The notes beneath the pieces are model-generated. The model saw only the letters and a program-made list of their open reading frames with translations, had not been told where the DNA came from and did not search any database. The position numbers and the translations under genes are program-made. Positions 15,919 to 23,454 of a DNA stretch of 52,028 bases are shown here, one piece after another. The stretch is from assembly GCA_002869145.1 (NCBI GenBank), contig PKTM01000006.1, positions 1 to 52,028 of the forward strand, read 5' to 3'. The first letter of the stretch is position 1, and every line of letters begins with the position of its first letter. Source of the DNA: Denitrovibrio sp. Lineage in GTDB: Bacteria > Chrysiogenota > Deferribacteres > Deferribacterales > Geovibrionaceae.

Positions 15919-16188
15919 TTATGCAGATTTTACAGAGTTAAGCTTAAGTGTCAGTCTGGAAACTCTTCTTGAAGCCTGAGACTTATGGATGACACCTTTC
16001 TGGCCTACTTTACCGATAACTTTAACGGCCTCTGAGTAAGCTTTTTCTGCTGTTGTCAGATCATTTGCATCCGCTGCAGTATAAAACTTCTTAACGACTG
16101 TTCTCATCTTAGACTTGTATGCCTTATTCCTGAGTCTTTTCTTTTCAGATTGACGTATTCTCTTTAGTGCTGAGAGAGTATGTGCCAC
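15919..16188 (-). CDS. rpsT: 30S ribosomal protein S20
   Basis: An 89-residue, strongly basic helical protein with the S20 signatures MAHTLSALKRIRQSEKKRLRN, KAYKSKMRTVVKK and a conserved KGVIHKSQASRRVSRL block. S20 binds 16S rRNA early in 30S assembly. The length is normal. It stands as a single-gene unit with its own terminator. Confidence 0.97.
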   Translation of the reverse strand: MAHTLSALKRIRQSEKKRLRNKAYKSKMRTVVKKFYTAADANDLTTAEKAYSEAVKVIGKVGQKGVIHKSQASRRVSRLTLKLNSVKSA

Positions 16189-16330
16189 TTCTTCACCTCG
16201 TTTATTTTTATGAGCAGTAGAGACTACCAGAAAGGGGTAACCGTGTCAAGAGGGTATATGTAAATTGTTATACACAATATCTCCTTGCTATAGGCGGTCT
16301 GTAATGCTAGATTTCATAAAAATATATTAC

Positions 16331-16672
16331 ATGGCGGACAAAATGAAAAGAACTTTTATACTTATTATTATTTCTATGTTTCTTGTCTCATGCGGAGCAG
16401 CCTCGACCTCTCAGGTTAACACTCCAGATGTTGCTGCATATAAGGCTGTAAAGATTACTTCTGAAAGTAATTCTGAGAGAATAGTAAAGCTGGAAACAGA
16501 GCTTGATAAAGCCAGAACAGAGATAAACACACTCAGAACGCAAAACAGACAGCTCGCCGACAGCTATGACAGTCTGGTGGAGCTTTTTAAAGAGCACAGA
16601 GGATTGACCATGACAATCCTGTCAAAGATGAATAGTTTGTTTGCTCCGGAAGAAGAGAAGAGCTCAGAATAA
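16331..16672 (+). CDS. Small coiled-coil lipoprotein
   Basis: About 113 residues. A signal peptide (KRTFILIIISMFLVSCGAAS) ends at a lipobox cysteine, so the protein is probably lipidated and membrane anchored. The mature part has a heptad-rich segment (RIVKLETELDKARTEINTL) predicted to form a coiled coil, like the Lpp-type or YbgF-type trimers. The start is uncertain: ATG at 16331 or 16343 both give a normal signal peptide, and an ATG at 16303 has a better ribosome site (AGGCGG) but a longer leader. No specific family is recognised. Confidence 0.65.
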   Translation: MADKMKRTFILIIISMFLVSCGAASTSQVNTPDVAAYKAVKITSESNSERIVKLETELDKARTEINTLRTQNRQLADSYDSLVELFKEHRGLTMTILSKMNSLFAPEEEKSSE

Positions 16673-16678
16673 AAAAAA

Positions 16679-16700
16679 GGCGTATGCAAGAGCATACGCC
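16679..16700. terminator. Bidirectional terminator
   Basis: A 9-bp stem GGCGTATGC-aaga-GCATACGCC. It has an A-run on the left side, which serves the minus-strand gene at 16734, and a weaker T-rich tract on the right for the lipoprotein gene. Confidence 0.8.
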
Positions 16701-16733
16701 TAGTTATATTAATAATTTAGTTCAGGTTAAGTC

Positions 16734-17063
16734 TTAACCGCATGTCTCAGGCTGATCTGAGTCTGCTGCGTGATCAAAGAGGTATCTGAAGATGTGCTGC
16801 ATATCTTCTGTTGATTCAATACCTTCCCATTTTCCTTTGCAAGGAAGTTTTTCTGGGTTAGTGAAAGCATCTTTCCACTGAGCCTGTGTGCGTGTTGAAG
16901 CACCTTGCTTAGCGGAGAGTTTTGTACCATCAGCACATTTTGTGTGATATCTTTTCCAAAGTCTTTTACCTTTTCTGCCGTCTCCAGCATCAAAATCCAT
17001 TGCGAATGCGCTTGTAGCCATAACAGCAACAGCGAGAACAACAAGCATAGTTTTTCTGAACAT
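16734..17063 (-). CDS. Periplasmic cytochrome-c-like protein without a haem motif
   Basis: A 109-residue protein with a clear Sec signal peptide (MFRKTMLVVLAVAVMATSAFA) and start chosen after an AAGGAG site. The mature part has GDGRKGKRLWKRYHTKC, TRTQAQWKDAF and the ending HAADSDQPETCG, which resemble small monohaem cytochrome c family proteins of anaerobes. The CxxCH haem-binding motif is absent: only a single Cys is present where the motif would be, with others in PCKG and TCG. It may be a haemless paralogue or bind another cofactor. A shared TTGTATACAAT element lies upstream, tying it to the sulfur island. Confidence 0.6.
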   Translation of the reverse strand: MFRKTMLVVLAVAVMATSAFAMDFDAGDGRKGKRLWKRYHTKCADGTKLSAKQGASTRTQAQWKDAFTNPEKLPCKGKWEGIESTEDMQHIFRYLFDHAADSDQPETCG

Positions 17064-17110
17064 ATTAATTCTCCTTACTTTAAACCAAGTCTTTGGTGTT
17101 TGTTTGAAAT

Positions 17111-17164
17111 AACATAACATCCAAATATTAAGATTTCAAGATATTTTTGTATATTGTATACAAT
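17111..17164 (-). promoter_or_regulatory. TTGTATACAAT-RTACA element and promoter of the cytochrome-like gene
   Basis: Reading leftward, ATTGTATACAATATACA occupies 17164-17148. It is followed 8 bp later by TTGAAA (17139-17134) and, after 17 bp, TATGTT (17116-17111). The first 12 bases are a perfect palindrome. The same 17 bases occur at 27767-27783, and a one-change version at 19301-19317. Confidence 0.6.
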
Positions 17165-17259
17165 CTTTTTCATTTAAAAAAGTTTTTTAAAGTCTCTGTG
17201 TTGCTTGTATAGTAGTATTTAGATGTTTATCAATATATTAATATAGCCCTATTTGTTTA

Positions 17260-17288
17260 TTGACAAGGGTTAAAAATGAGAGTAAAAA
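17260..17288 (+). promoter_or_regulatory. Possible fccAB promoter
   Basis: TTGACA (17260-17265) is followed after 17 bp by TAAAAA (17283-17288), a four-of-six -10 match. It lies about 55 bp upstream of the fccA start. Confidence 0.35.
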
Positions 17289-17344
17289 GGTATTATATTT
17301 CAAAAAGTATTTACAGGTATAGTCACTTTAAACTGGGAGGTTTT

Positions 17345-17926
17345 ATGAGTATTAAAAAGCTTCTTATAACTATGGCTGTTGCAGCTGTGCTTATTGTGCC
17401 TGCTGCAGGTTTCTCTGACACAATTGCTGAAGGCGAAAGGCTAGGCAAAACCTGCGCCGGATGCCACGGTACTGCTGGCAACACACCGGGTACATATATC
17501 GGGAAGATAGGCGGACAAAATTCTGCTTATATGTCTAAAGTGCTGAAAGAGTTTTCAGCTGATAAACGACCTGCCAGTGTGGAGATGTCTATTGTGGCAA
17601 AAGGTTACAGTGATATACAGCTAGAGTCTGTTGCAGCTTACTATGCTTCTTTGAAGTGGGTAAATTCTGACAACCCTGTTGACAGTAAAAAAATACTGGC
17701 CGGCAAGGCAATGGCTTCGGATAATGGATGTTTGGACTGCCATGGAATAAAAGGTGAGGGTATAGGTGAATTCCCCAGAATAGGCGGACAGAACAAAGGA
17801 TATCTTTATGAAGTTATGAAGCGTTACCGTTCTGGTGATATCAGTTCAGACGAAATGAGCATGCTCTCTGACTTTTCAGATGACCAGCTTGATCAGCTTG
17901 CAAATTTCTTTTCCGGAATAAGATAG
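17345..17926 (+). CDS. fccA: Dihaem cytochrome c, subunit of flavocytochrome c sulfide dehydrogenase
   Basis: A 194-residue periplasmic protein with a Sec signal peptide and two class I haem motifs, CAGCH (37-41) and CLDCH (129-133). Each is followed by an IGGQN...Y block, as in cytochrome c4 and FccA-like dihaem proteins. The start at 17345 has GGGAGG at good spacing. It is followed 10 bp later by the flavin subunit gene. In the FccAB complex it takes electrons from sulfide oxidation at the flavin and passes them on. Stop is TAG. Confidence 0.85.
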   Translation: MSIKKLLITMAVAAVLIVPAAGFSDTIAEGERLGKTCAGCHGTAGNTPGTYIGKIGGQNSAYMSKVLKEFSADKRPASVEMSIVAKGYSDIQLESVAAYYASLKWVNSDNPVDSKKILAGKAMASDNGCLDCHGIKGEGIGEFPRIGGQNKGYLYEVMKRYRSGDISSDEMSMLSDFSDDQLDQLANFFSGIR

Positions 17927-17936
17927 GGGGACTGCA

Positions 17937-19238
17937 ATGAGTATATCAAGGCGTAATTTTATAAAGTACACTTCAGCTGCAGCAATAGGAGCTGGAGTTT
18001 TAGGTTGCCACCACGAGATTAATGTGAGCAGTTCCACAGGTATAATAATGCCTAAATCGTCCAAGCGGATAGTTATCCTAGGTGGCGGCTGGGGCGGTGC
18101 TACTGCTGCAAAATACTTAAAACTTGAAGACCCTTCTTTAGATGTTGTGCTGGTTGAGAGACAGGATAGCTTTATATCCTGCCCTGTGAGCAACTGGGTT
18201 ATCGGCGGATTTAGAAAAATGAGTGATATTACTGTAAGCTATGAAGGGCTTATTAAAAACTATGGTATAAAAGTTCTGCACGCAGAGGCGAAAGAGCTTG
18301 ATGCAGAAAACGGTCAGCTTAAGACTGATAAAGGGATTGTAGAATTTGACCTTCTGCTGGCATCCCCGGGTATATCATATAAATATGATACAGTAGAGGG
18401 ATTGAATACACCGGACGCAATAGACAGATTTCCGGCGGCATTCAAGGCCGGAGCAGAGACAGTCAAGCTCGCAGAGCGGCTGGCTGCAATGAAACCCGGA
18501 GGGAGTGTTCTTTTGACTGTTCCTCCCACCCCTTACAGGTGTCCGCCAGGTCCTTATGAGCGGATTTCACTTATAGCTGACTACCTTAAAAAGAATAAGC
18601 CGGGGTCAAAGCTTATAGTTTTTGACTCAAATGACGGTATTGTCTCCAAAGGCCCTTTGTTTAAGAAGGCGTGGAACGACTATTACAGCGATATTATCGA
18701 ATATGTGCCTGATAATTATCTGGTTTCCGTGGATGCCGGTACAGGCAGAGTTGTATCTGAAAAGGGTGAGATTACACCTGATGTTGTAAACGTCATTCCA
18801 GCCATGAAAGCTAATCAGACGGCTTTTGATCTTGGCCTTATGGATAAGGACGATGATGAGTGGGTTAGGGCATATCCGGATACATTTATGTCTTATAAAT
18901 ATGAAAATGTTTATGTTGTAGGTGATTCAACTCACAACGGAGCTGTGGGAGGTGTGCCGAAATCCGGATATGTGGCAAACTCCATGGGGAAGGTTGCGGC
19001 ATCTGCTATGGCCAGAAGGCTGAACGGCAAAGAACCTCTTGAGCCTACATATGCTAATACCTGCTACTCTCTGGTAAATGAGCAGGAGGGGATATTTGTT
19101 TCTGCGGTTTACCGTTATGATAAAAATATTAAAAGGATAATGAGTGTCTCTGGCGGCGTGTCTCCTGAGAGAAAAGCTCTTTTTGCAAAACATGCACAGA
19201 ACTGGGCTGAAAGCATCTGGAGCGACATGCTTCTGTAG
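17937..19238 (+). CDS. fccB: Flavocytochrome c sulfide dehydrogenase, flavin subunit
   Basis: A 433-residue protein with a twin-arginine leader (SRRNFIKYTSAAAIGAG). The FAD-binding loop is VILGGGWGGATAAKYL (46-61), and a second block is VYVVGDSTHNGAVGGVPKSG (325-344). Conserved cysteines include C202 in PYRCPPGPYER and C376 in ANTCYSLV, which match the redox disulfide pair of FCSD proteins; C82 (FISCPVSN) is also conserved. The enzyme oxidises sulfide to sulfane sulfur or polysulfide in the periplasm. It is in an operon with fccA and the terminator is at 19268. An SQR-like function in the reverse direction cannot be excluded. Stop is TAG. Confidence 0.88.
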   Translation: MSISRRNFIKYTSAAAIGAGVLGCHHEINVSSSTGIIMPKSSKRIVILGGGWGGATAAKYLKLEDPSLDVVLVERQDSFISCPVSNWVIGGFRKMSDITVSYEGLIKNYGIKVLHAEAKELDAENGQLKTDKGIVEFDLLLASPGISYKYDTVEGLNTPDAIDRFPAAFKAGAETVKLAERLAAMKPGGSVLLTVPPTPYRCPPGPYERISLIADYLKKNKPGSKLIVFDSNDGIVSKGPLFKKAWNDYYSDIIEYVPDNYLVSVDAGTGRVVSEKGEITPDVVNVIPAMKANQTAFDLGLMDKDDDEWVRAYPDTFMSYKYENVYVVGDSTHNGAVGGVPKSGYVANSMGKVAASAMARRLNGKEPLEPTYANTCYSLVNEQEGIFVSAVYRYDKNIKRIMSVSGGVSPERKALFAKHAQNWAESIWSDMLL

Positions 19239-19267
19239 AACGAGATTATGGTCATATGCCCGCTTAG

Positions 19268-19303
19268 GAACGGGGGCTCGCAAGGGTTTCCCGTTCTTTT
19301 TTT
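19268..19303 (+). terminator. fccAB terminator
   Basis: Stem GAACGGG (19268-19274) with CCCGTTC (19290-19296), followed by TTTTTTT. Confidence 0.8.
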
Positions 19304-19364
19304 GTATACAATGTACATTATTTCGTCAAAATCGCTTTACAAACATTTATAAAGAAATTATAGT
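19301..19364 (+). promoter_or_regulatory. TTGTATACAAT-RTACA element and promoter of the TorD-like gene
   Basis: TTTGTATACAATGTACA lies at 19301-19317. Eighteen bp later there is TTTACA (19336-19341), then 17 bp and TATAGT (19359-19364), a good sigma70 promoter for the chaperone gene at 19403. The element is the second of three copies in the sulfur island. Confidence 0.6.
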
Positions 19365-19402
19365 ATACGGAAATATAAATAAACAAGGATAAGTCTATTT
19401 TA

Positions 19403-20110
19403 ATGTCTGTATATGAAGATTTCAAAATGAAAATACTTTCAAAAGACTACGATGCTGCTAAGCAGATTCTGACTGATGTAGAAATTGACCCGGAAATTTT
19501 CAATGCACTTTCAAACGCAGCAATGTTTCTCTCTCTGGCTTTCAGATATCCAGATGATGATGTTTACGACACTCTTTCAGACAACTGGGACGCTTTTAAA
19601 GATTTTATTACAGATTATTGTGATGGAAATCCTGAGCTTTATGATCAGACAGAGATGGAGAGTGACCATATACTTCTTTTCGATCAGGACCCCAAAGGCA
19701 ATAAAATAGTTCCCTACATTTCATATTACACAGAAATTAATAAGACACTTTATGGTAAAAGTACATTTGATATACGCGAGTGGATGAACGAAGAAGGGTT
19801 CGCGCTTGACAAAGACATAAAAGAGCTGGAAGACCATATCTATGTTGTTCTTGAGTTTATGTCTGTTTTGTTTAAAAGACTTGCACAACCAGAAAATATT
19901 GAGAAATGGTATACAAGTCTCAACAACTTATACAGTTTGCTTGAAAATTATGGACCTGTTATGTCAGATGAATTTGCAGAGGCTTTAAGCAAGCGTGATG
20001 ACAAACCTTTTTACAGCGATTTCGGAAAGATACTTAAAGAATTCCTGAATGATATCGACCCTATTCTGGAAGACACCTTAATAGGCGAGACAGAATCAGA
20101 TATTAAATAA
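19403..20110 (+). CDS. TorD/DmsD-family molybdoenzyme chaperone
   Basis: A 235-residue, acidic, all-helical cytosolic protein. It has the family layout: an LSLAFRYPDDDVYDTL segment, the hinge motif VPYISYYTEINKTLYG, and a second helical half (VVLEFMSVLFKRLAQPEN). TorD proteins bind the Tat signal of a molybdenum reductase and hold it until the cofactor is inserted. The likely client is the Tat-tagged molybdopterin oxidoreductase at 23455, about 3.3 kb downstream. It has its own promoter with the shared palindrome. Confidence 0.85.
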   Translation: MSVYEDFKMKILSKDYDAAKQILTDVEIDPEIFNALSNAAMFLSLAFRYPDDDVYDTLSDNWDAFKDFITDYCDGNPELYDQTEMESDHILLFDQDPKGNKIVPYISYYTEINKTLYGKSTFDIREWMNEEGFALDKDIKELEDHIYVVLEFMSVLFKRLAQPENIEKWYTSLNNLYSLLENYGPVMSDEFAEALSKRDDKPFYSDFGKILKEFLNDIDPILEDTLIGETESDIK

Positions 20111-20122
20111 TAAGGTTTAAGA

Positions 20123-20154
20123 CGAGGATCACACTTTTCAGTATGACCTCCTCG
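20123..20154 (+). other. Stem-loop after the TorD-like gene
   Basis: CGAGGATCA (20123-20131) pairs with TGACCTCCTCG (20144-20154) apart from a two-base bulge. No T-run follows, so it is either a weak terminator or a processing/stability element between the chaperone and porin genes. Confidence 0.4.
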
Positions 20155-20227
20155 AAAGAAAAACGTAATTTTAGTCGAAATGTTTAATAAGGATATAAGA
20201 AGGCAAATCACAATAGCCTTCTAAAAT

Positions 20228-20259
20228 GTTTACTCGGTGCATACAGTCTCTGAGTAAAC
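20228..20259. repeat. Inverted repeat upstream of the porin
   Basis: GTTTACTC (20228-20235) and GAGTAAAC (20252-20259) form an 8-bp perfect inverted repeat with a 16-bp spacer, ending 27 bp before the porin start. It may be an operator or a leader hairpin. Confidence 0.45.
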
Positions 20260-20286
20260 GCATATATATACTATAGGGAGTATTGT

Positions 20287-22404
20287 ATGAAGAAAATTTT
20301 ATCTTTGATTTTTCTGGTTATTTTTTCTGCTACATTTGCCTATGCAGAAGATGTCACTCTTGAAGAACTGAAGTCTCAGATTACAGATCTTCAGGGTGAA
20401 GTACTTAAAATGTCTAGACGTGTGGACAAGAACGAAGTTCACCGCATTTTGGACAAAGTTGATATTGGTGTTGAGCTTCGTAGTAGAGTTGAAAGCCTCA
20501 GCTACAAAGACACAAGAGCTTTGCCAATGTATGCTAATGACATGCTTGGTCTCTGGATGAGAGGTTACATGACAACTTTTGATTCAGGGTCAGCTATCGA
20601 CACAGCAACTGATGGCATGGGTCTTACAGATGGTTTTAACGATAGCTATATGATTACTAACGGCGCGACTCATGGCAGCCAATTTCAAGCTCTTATGAAC
20701 AATCTTAATGCTCAGGTATCTCCAAGCACTGAAGCTCAAGAGTTTCAGATGAACTACGCTAAACTTGTTGGGTTTAGTGCAATTCAGCCTATGATGACTG
20801 CAGATGAAATCGCAGCTGCACAGAGATATTTTGATGATGTATTACAAGCTAACGCTTCATTTTATAATGCTCAAGGTGACGGAGCTCCTGGCGGCGCAAT
20901 GGGCGATGACCTTGCAGGCATGCTTGTAGCAGGAACTTCACCAGACGCACTTGTTGGAAACCTCACAGCAGCTTTCCAAGGAATGGGGATTGACGCTACT
21001 ACTGCTCAAATGCAAGCTATGCAGTTTGTACAATTCGCAGTTCTTCGTTATATGTTTGATGATACAACTCTTACACATCAAGAAGTTAATACATTCAAAT
21101 CTATGTTCAAAGGCATAGAGCCACGCAAATACGAGCACAACAACAGCTCTCTTTTCACTAACAAACTTAGAATAAGACTTAACAGCAAAGTGAACAGTAA
21201 CCTTTCATTTGCTGGCCGTCTTGCTATGTATAAAGTATGGGGCGACGCTACTGATGTTCAGTGGATGGACGGAACATACAAGTCTATGTATCTTGATGGA
21301 AACGCTGGCGCTGTTCCAACAGATGACAAAATCCACGTTGAAAGAGCCTATTTCGTATATAACAATGCAATGGGGCCAATTGACTGGCACTTCTCTTTTG
21401 GTAGAAGACCTTCCGTTAACGGTCCTGGTGCTGAGAACAAAGAATACGCATCACTTGGCGGTTCACCAGTTTCTCACATAATCCAGTGGCAGTTCGATGG
21501 TGCTTCACTTCAGTTTAATTTCGAAAACCTTATTGAGTGGCTTCCTGGTTCATTTGTGAAGTTCTGCTACGGTAAAGGTTATGAATCCGGTTGGGGTTCA
21601 AGCAATGCAACTGCTGCTAACAATGGACTTATAGCTACACCTGAAGTTGACGATGTTGAGTTCCTCGGTGTTATCGTAAGATTCTACGATGATGAACAAT
21701 ACAAACTCTGGTACAACTATGCTAAAGGCGTTGGCGTAACAGATGGTTTCACAGGTTCTGTTGTTATGCCTTTCTCAGTAACAGGTCAGGACTACGATCT
21801 TGACGGCGAATATGATGAATACATGTTAGACCCTAACTACACAGCAGGTTCTTCCAGAACAGAAGCTACTGCAGAAGTTGGTGACATGGAGTGGCATGCA
21901 CTTCTTGCTCAGGGTGAAACATTTGGTTTCAGCTGGTTCGCTTCTGCTGCTATGTCAAAGTCTCATCCAGACGGAAGATCTAAAGCTGCTATGTATCAGT
22001 TCATGGATCAGGATAGAATGCTTGGTTCCACAGACAGCAAAACAGGTACAAGTTACTGGTTTGGTATTGCGACACCTGACCTTCCATTTACTGGCGGTAA
22101 ATTCGGTTTCGAATACAACCAGGGTTCTAAGTACTGGGTAAGCATGACAGCTTGTGAAGATGACACAGTTGGCTCTAAACTTGCTGTTCGCGGTAAAGTT
22201 TATGAAATGTATTACCACCAGCCGATTGTTGGTCAGAGACTTTTCGCTACTATCGGTTACCAGAAATTTGACTATGACTACACAGGTTCAGGCTCATACC
22301 TTGGCGCACCTGTGAAGATAGAAGATGCTAATGCTATCAACACTATGATGGCTGTTGCTGACAAAGTTGAGAAAATCTACGCTTCATTTACATACAGATA
22401 CTAA
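20287..22404 (+). CDS. DUF3373-type outer membrane porin
   Basis: A 705-residue exported protein. A Sec signal peptide (about 1-20, ending FAYAEDV) is followed by a short coiled coil (LEELKSQITDLQGEVLKMSRRVD), then a long beta-rich region with alternating aromatic strands and the final strand IYASFTYRY ending in an aromatic residue, as in beta-barrel outer membrane proteins. This layout matches the DUF3373 family found in anaerobic respirers, often near reductases. It probably admits the substrate or exports a product of the neighbouring periplasmic enzymes. Codon usage (strong use of favoured codons) suggests high expression. It has a strong terminator. Confidence 0.8.
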   Translation: MKKILSLIFLVIFSATFAYAEDVTLEELKSQITDLQGEVLKMSRRVDKNEVHRILDKVDIGVELRSRVESLSYKDTRALPMYANDMLGLWMRGYMTTFDSGSAIDTATDGMGLTDGFNDSYMITNGATHGSQFQALMNNLNAQVSPSTEAQEFQMNYAKLVGFSAIQPMMTADEIAAAQRYFDDVLQANASFYNAQGDGAPGGAMGDDLAGMLVAGTSPDALVGNLTAAFQGMGIDATTAQMQAMQFVQFAVLRYMFDDTTLTHQEVNTFKSMFKGIEPRKYEHNNSSLFTNKLRIRLNSKVNSNLSFAGRLAMYKVWGDATDVQWMDGTYKSMYLDGNAGAVPTDDKIHVERAYFVYNNAMGPIDWHFSFGRRPSVNGPGAENKEYASLGGSPVSHIIQWQFDGASLQFNFENLIEWLPGSFVKFCYGKGYESGWGSSNATAANNGLIATPEVDDVEFLGVIVRFYDDEQYKLWYNYAKGVGVTDGFTGSVVMPFSVTGQDYDLDGEYDEYMLDPNYTAGSSRTEATAEVGDMEWHALLAQGETFGFSWFASAAMSKSHPDGRSKAAMYQFMDQDRMLGSTDSKTGTSYWFGIATPDLPFTGGKFGFEYNQGSKYWVSMTACEDDTVGSKLAVRGKVYEMYYHQPIVGQRLFATIGYQKFDYDYTGSGSYLGAPVKIEDANAINTMMAVADKVEKIYASFTYRY

Positions 22405-22433
22405 TCTGAGTAAATAACTTTAGATAAACCTTT

Positions 22434-22471
22434 AAAGCAGGCTGTAAAATTTTACAGCCTGCTTTTTTTAT
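22434..22471 (+). terminator. Strong porin terminator
   Basis: A 32-bp perfect palindrome (22434-22465) with arm AAAGCAGGCTGTAAAA, followed by a T-run. Confidence 0.9.
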
Positions 22472-22603
22472 AATCACATAAAACTTTCGTTTTGAAATTG
22501 TATTAGGTTCAGTAAATGCTATATTAATAAATCCAATAGCACAAAAATAAGATATTAAATAAATTTATAAAAATTAACTAATTTTAAAAATATTTTGCAT
22601 TAT

Positions 22604-22670
22604 GGGCATATGCTAATGCAATTATAAATAGATTCAGAAATTTACATAAATAGGTTGTGGTCATATGATT
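22604..22670 (+). promoter_or_regulatory. Paired CATATG sites upstream of the DUF134 gene
   Basis: GGGCATATGCTA (22604-22615) and GGTCATATGATT (22659-22670), starts 55 bp apart. Near-identical sites (GGGCATATGATC, AGGCATATGCTA), 58 bp apart, precede the reductase gene at 23455. They are likely binding sites for one regulator, plausibly the DUF134 protein itself. Confidence 0.55.
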
Positions 22671-22696
22671 GAAAACAGCAGCTGTTTTATTTTTTA

Positions 22697-22724
22697 TTGA
22701 CGTACGACCGTAATTGTATATAAT
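22697..22724 (+). promoter_or_regulatory. Promoter of the DUF134 regulator
   Basis: TTGACG (22697-22702), 16 bp, then a perfect TATAAT (22719-22724), 40 bp before the start at 22764. The nearest CATATG site ends 26 bp upstream of the -35, a typical activator position. Confidence 0.65.
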
Positions 22725-22763
22725 TCAGCAAATCAAAAAAATTCATTTATTACAGGTGATTGT

Positions 22764-23225
22764 ATGGCGCGCCCCCCAAAAAAGAGATTTGTTCAGCATA
22801 GGATAACATACAAAGAGTTTGGTCCTGCCAGCTCAAAAGCAAATTCTGATTTAGAAACAAAAACAGTAACACTTACAGCTGATCAGCTTGAAGCAATGCG
22901 CCTTGCTGACCTTGAAGGTATGTCTCATAATGATGCATCAGATGTCATGAAAGTATCTCGACAGACTTTCGGCCGTATCATAGAACAGGCCAGACAGATA
23001 GTGTCAGGAGCTCTTGTCAACGGAAAAACTATCAAGTTAGAAAATGATCCTTGTGTGGAATTCATTGACCGTGAGATTAAATGTATTGAGTGTGGAAATG
23101 AATGGATACTGTCAGGAAGTAATACTGAAGAAAATGTATCCTGTAGCTCTTGTGGTTCAAATGAGATAATAAAGAGAACTCGCTGTGGAGTGCACTGTGA
23201 ATGCTCCCTCAAAATTAATAAATAA
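22764..23225 (+). CDS. DUF134 (UPF0251) transcriptional regulator with zinc ribbon
   Basis: A 153-residue protein. The amino half (MARPPKKRF, LTADQLEAMRLADLEGMSHNDA, VSRQTFGRIIEQARQIV) is the UPF0251 helix-turn-helix, related to sigma region 4. The carboxy half carries two CxxC pairs (CIECGNEW, CSSCGSNE) and a Cys-rich end (RTRCGVHCECSLK) that probably binds zinc or an iron-sulfur cluster. Such proteins are often encoded near redox or Fe/Mo cofactor genes, but their targets are mostly unknown. Its position between porin and reductase and the shared upstream sites suggest it controls the reductase operon. Confidence 0.85.
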   Translation: MARPPKKRFVQHRITYKEFGPASSKANSDLETKTVTLTADQLEAMRLADLEGMSHNDASDVMKVSRQTFGRIIEQARQIVSGALVNGKTIKLENDPCVEFIDREIKCIECGNEWILSGSNTEENVSCSSCGSNEIIKRTRCGVHCECSLKINK

Positions 23226-23285
23226 CAAACCTGTCTTTTAATAAATTTCTTTTTATTGTGCTGATTTCTGCAAAAAAATCGAATA

Positions 23286-23414
23286 GGGCATATGATCAAT
23301 AGTTGCTAGAATAATACGGAAAATATCTTAAATATTTCATTATAGGCATATGCTATAAACTCTTAATATTAATGAAATATTTATATTGACAGTTATAGTC
23401 ATTAGTTCTAATAT
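23286..23414 (+). promoter_or_regulatory. Paired CATATG sites and promoter of the molybdoenzyme operon
   Basis: GGGCATATGATC (23286-23297) and AGGCATATGCTA (23344-23355) precede a promoter TTGACA (23386-23391), 17 bp, TAATAT (23409-23414). The second site ends 30 bp before the -35. The sites mirror those upstream of the DUF134 gene. The start codon at 23455 follows CGGAGG. Confidence 0.6.
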
Positions 23415-23454
23415 TCGAATAAACAATTTTAACCATCCTGTTTCGGAGGCGTAT

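Noticed and set aside
22713-22724. A fourth TTGTATACAAT element (ATTGTATATAAT) before the DUF134 gene
   Set aside because: It overlaps the perfect -10 box TATAAT of the predicted promoter and lacks the RTACA extension, so it is better explained as promoter sequence.
23386-23454. Upstream extension of the molybdoenzyme start
   Set aside because: The earlier in-frame start would overlap the -35 and -10 elements and place residues before the Tat signal; ATG 23455 has CGGAGG and begins a standard Tat leader.
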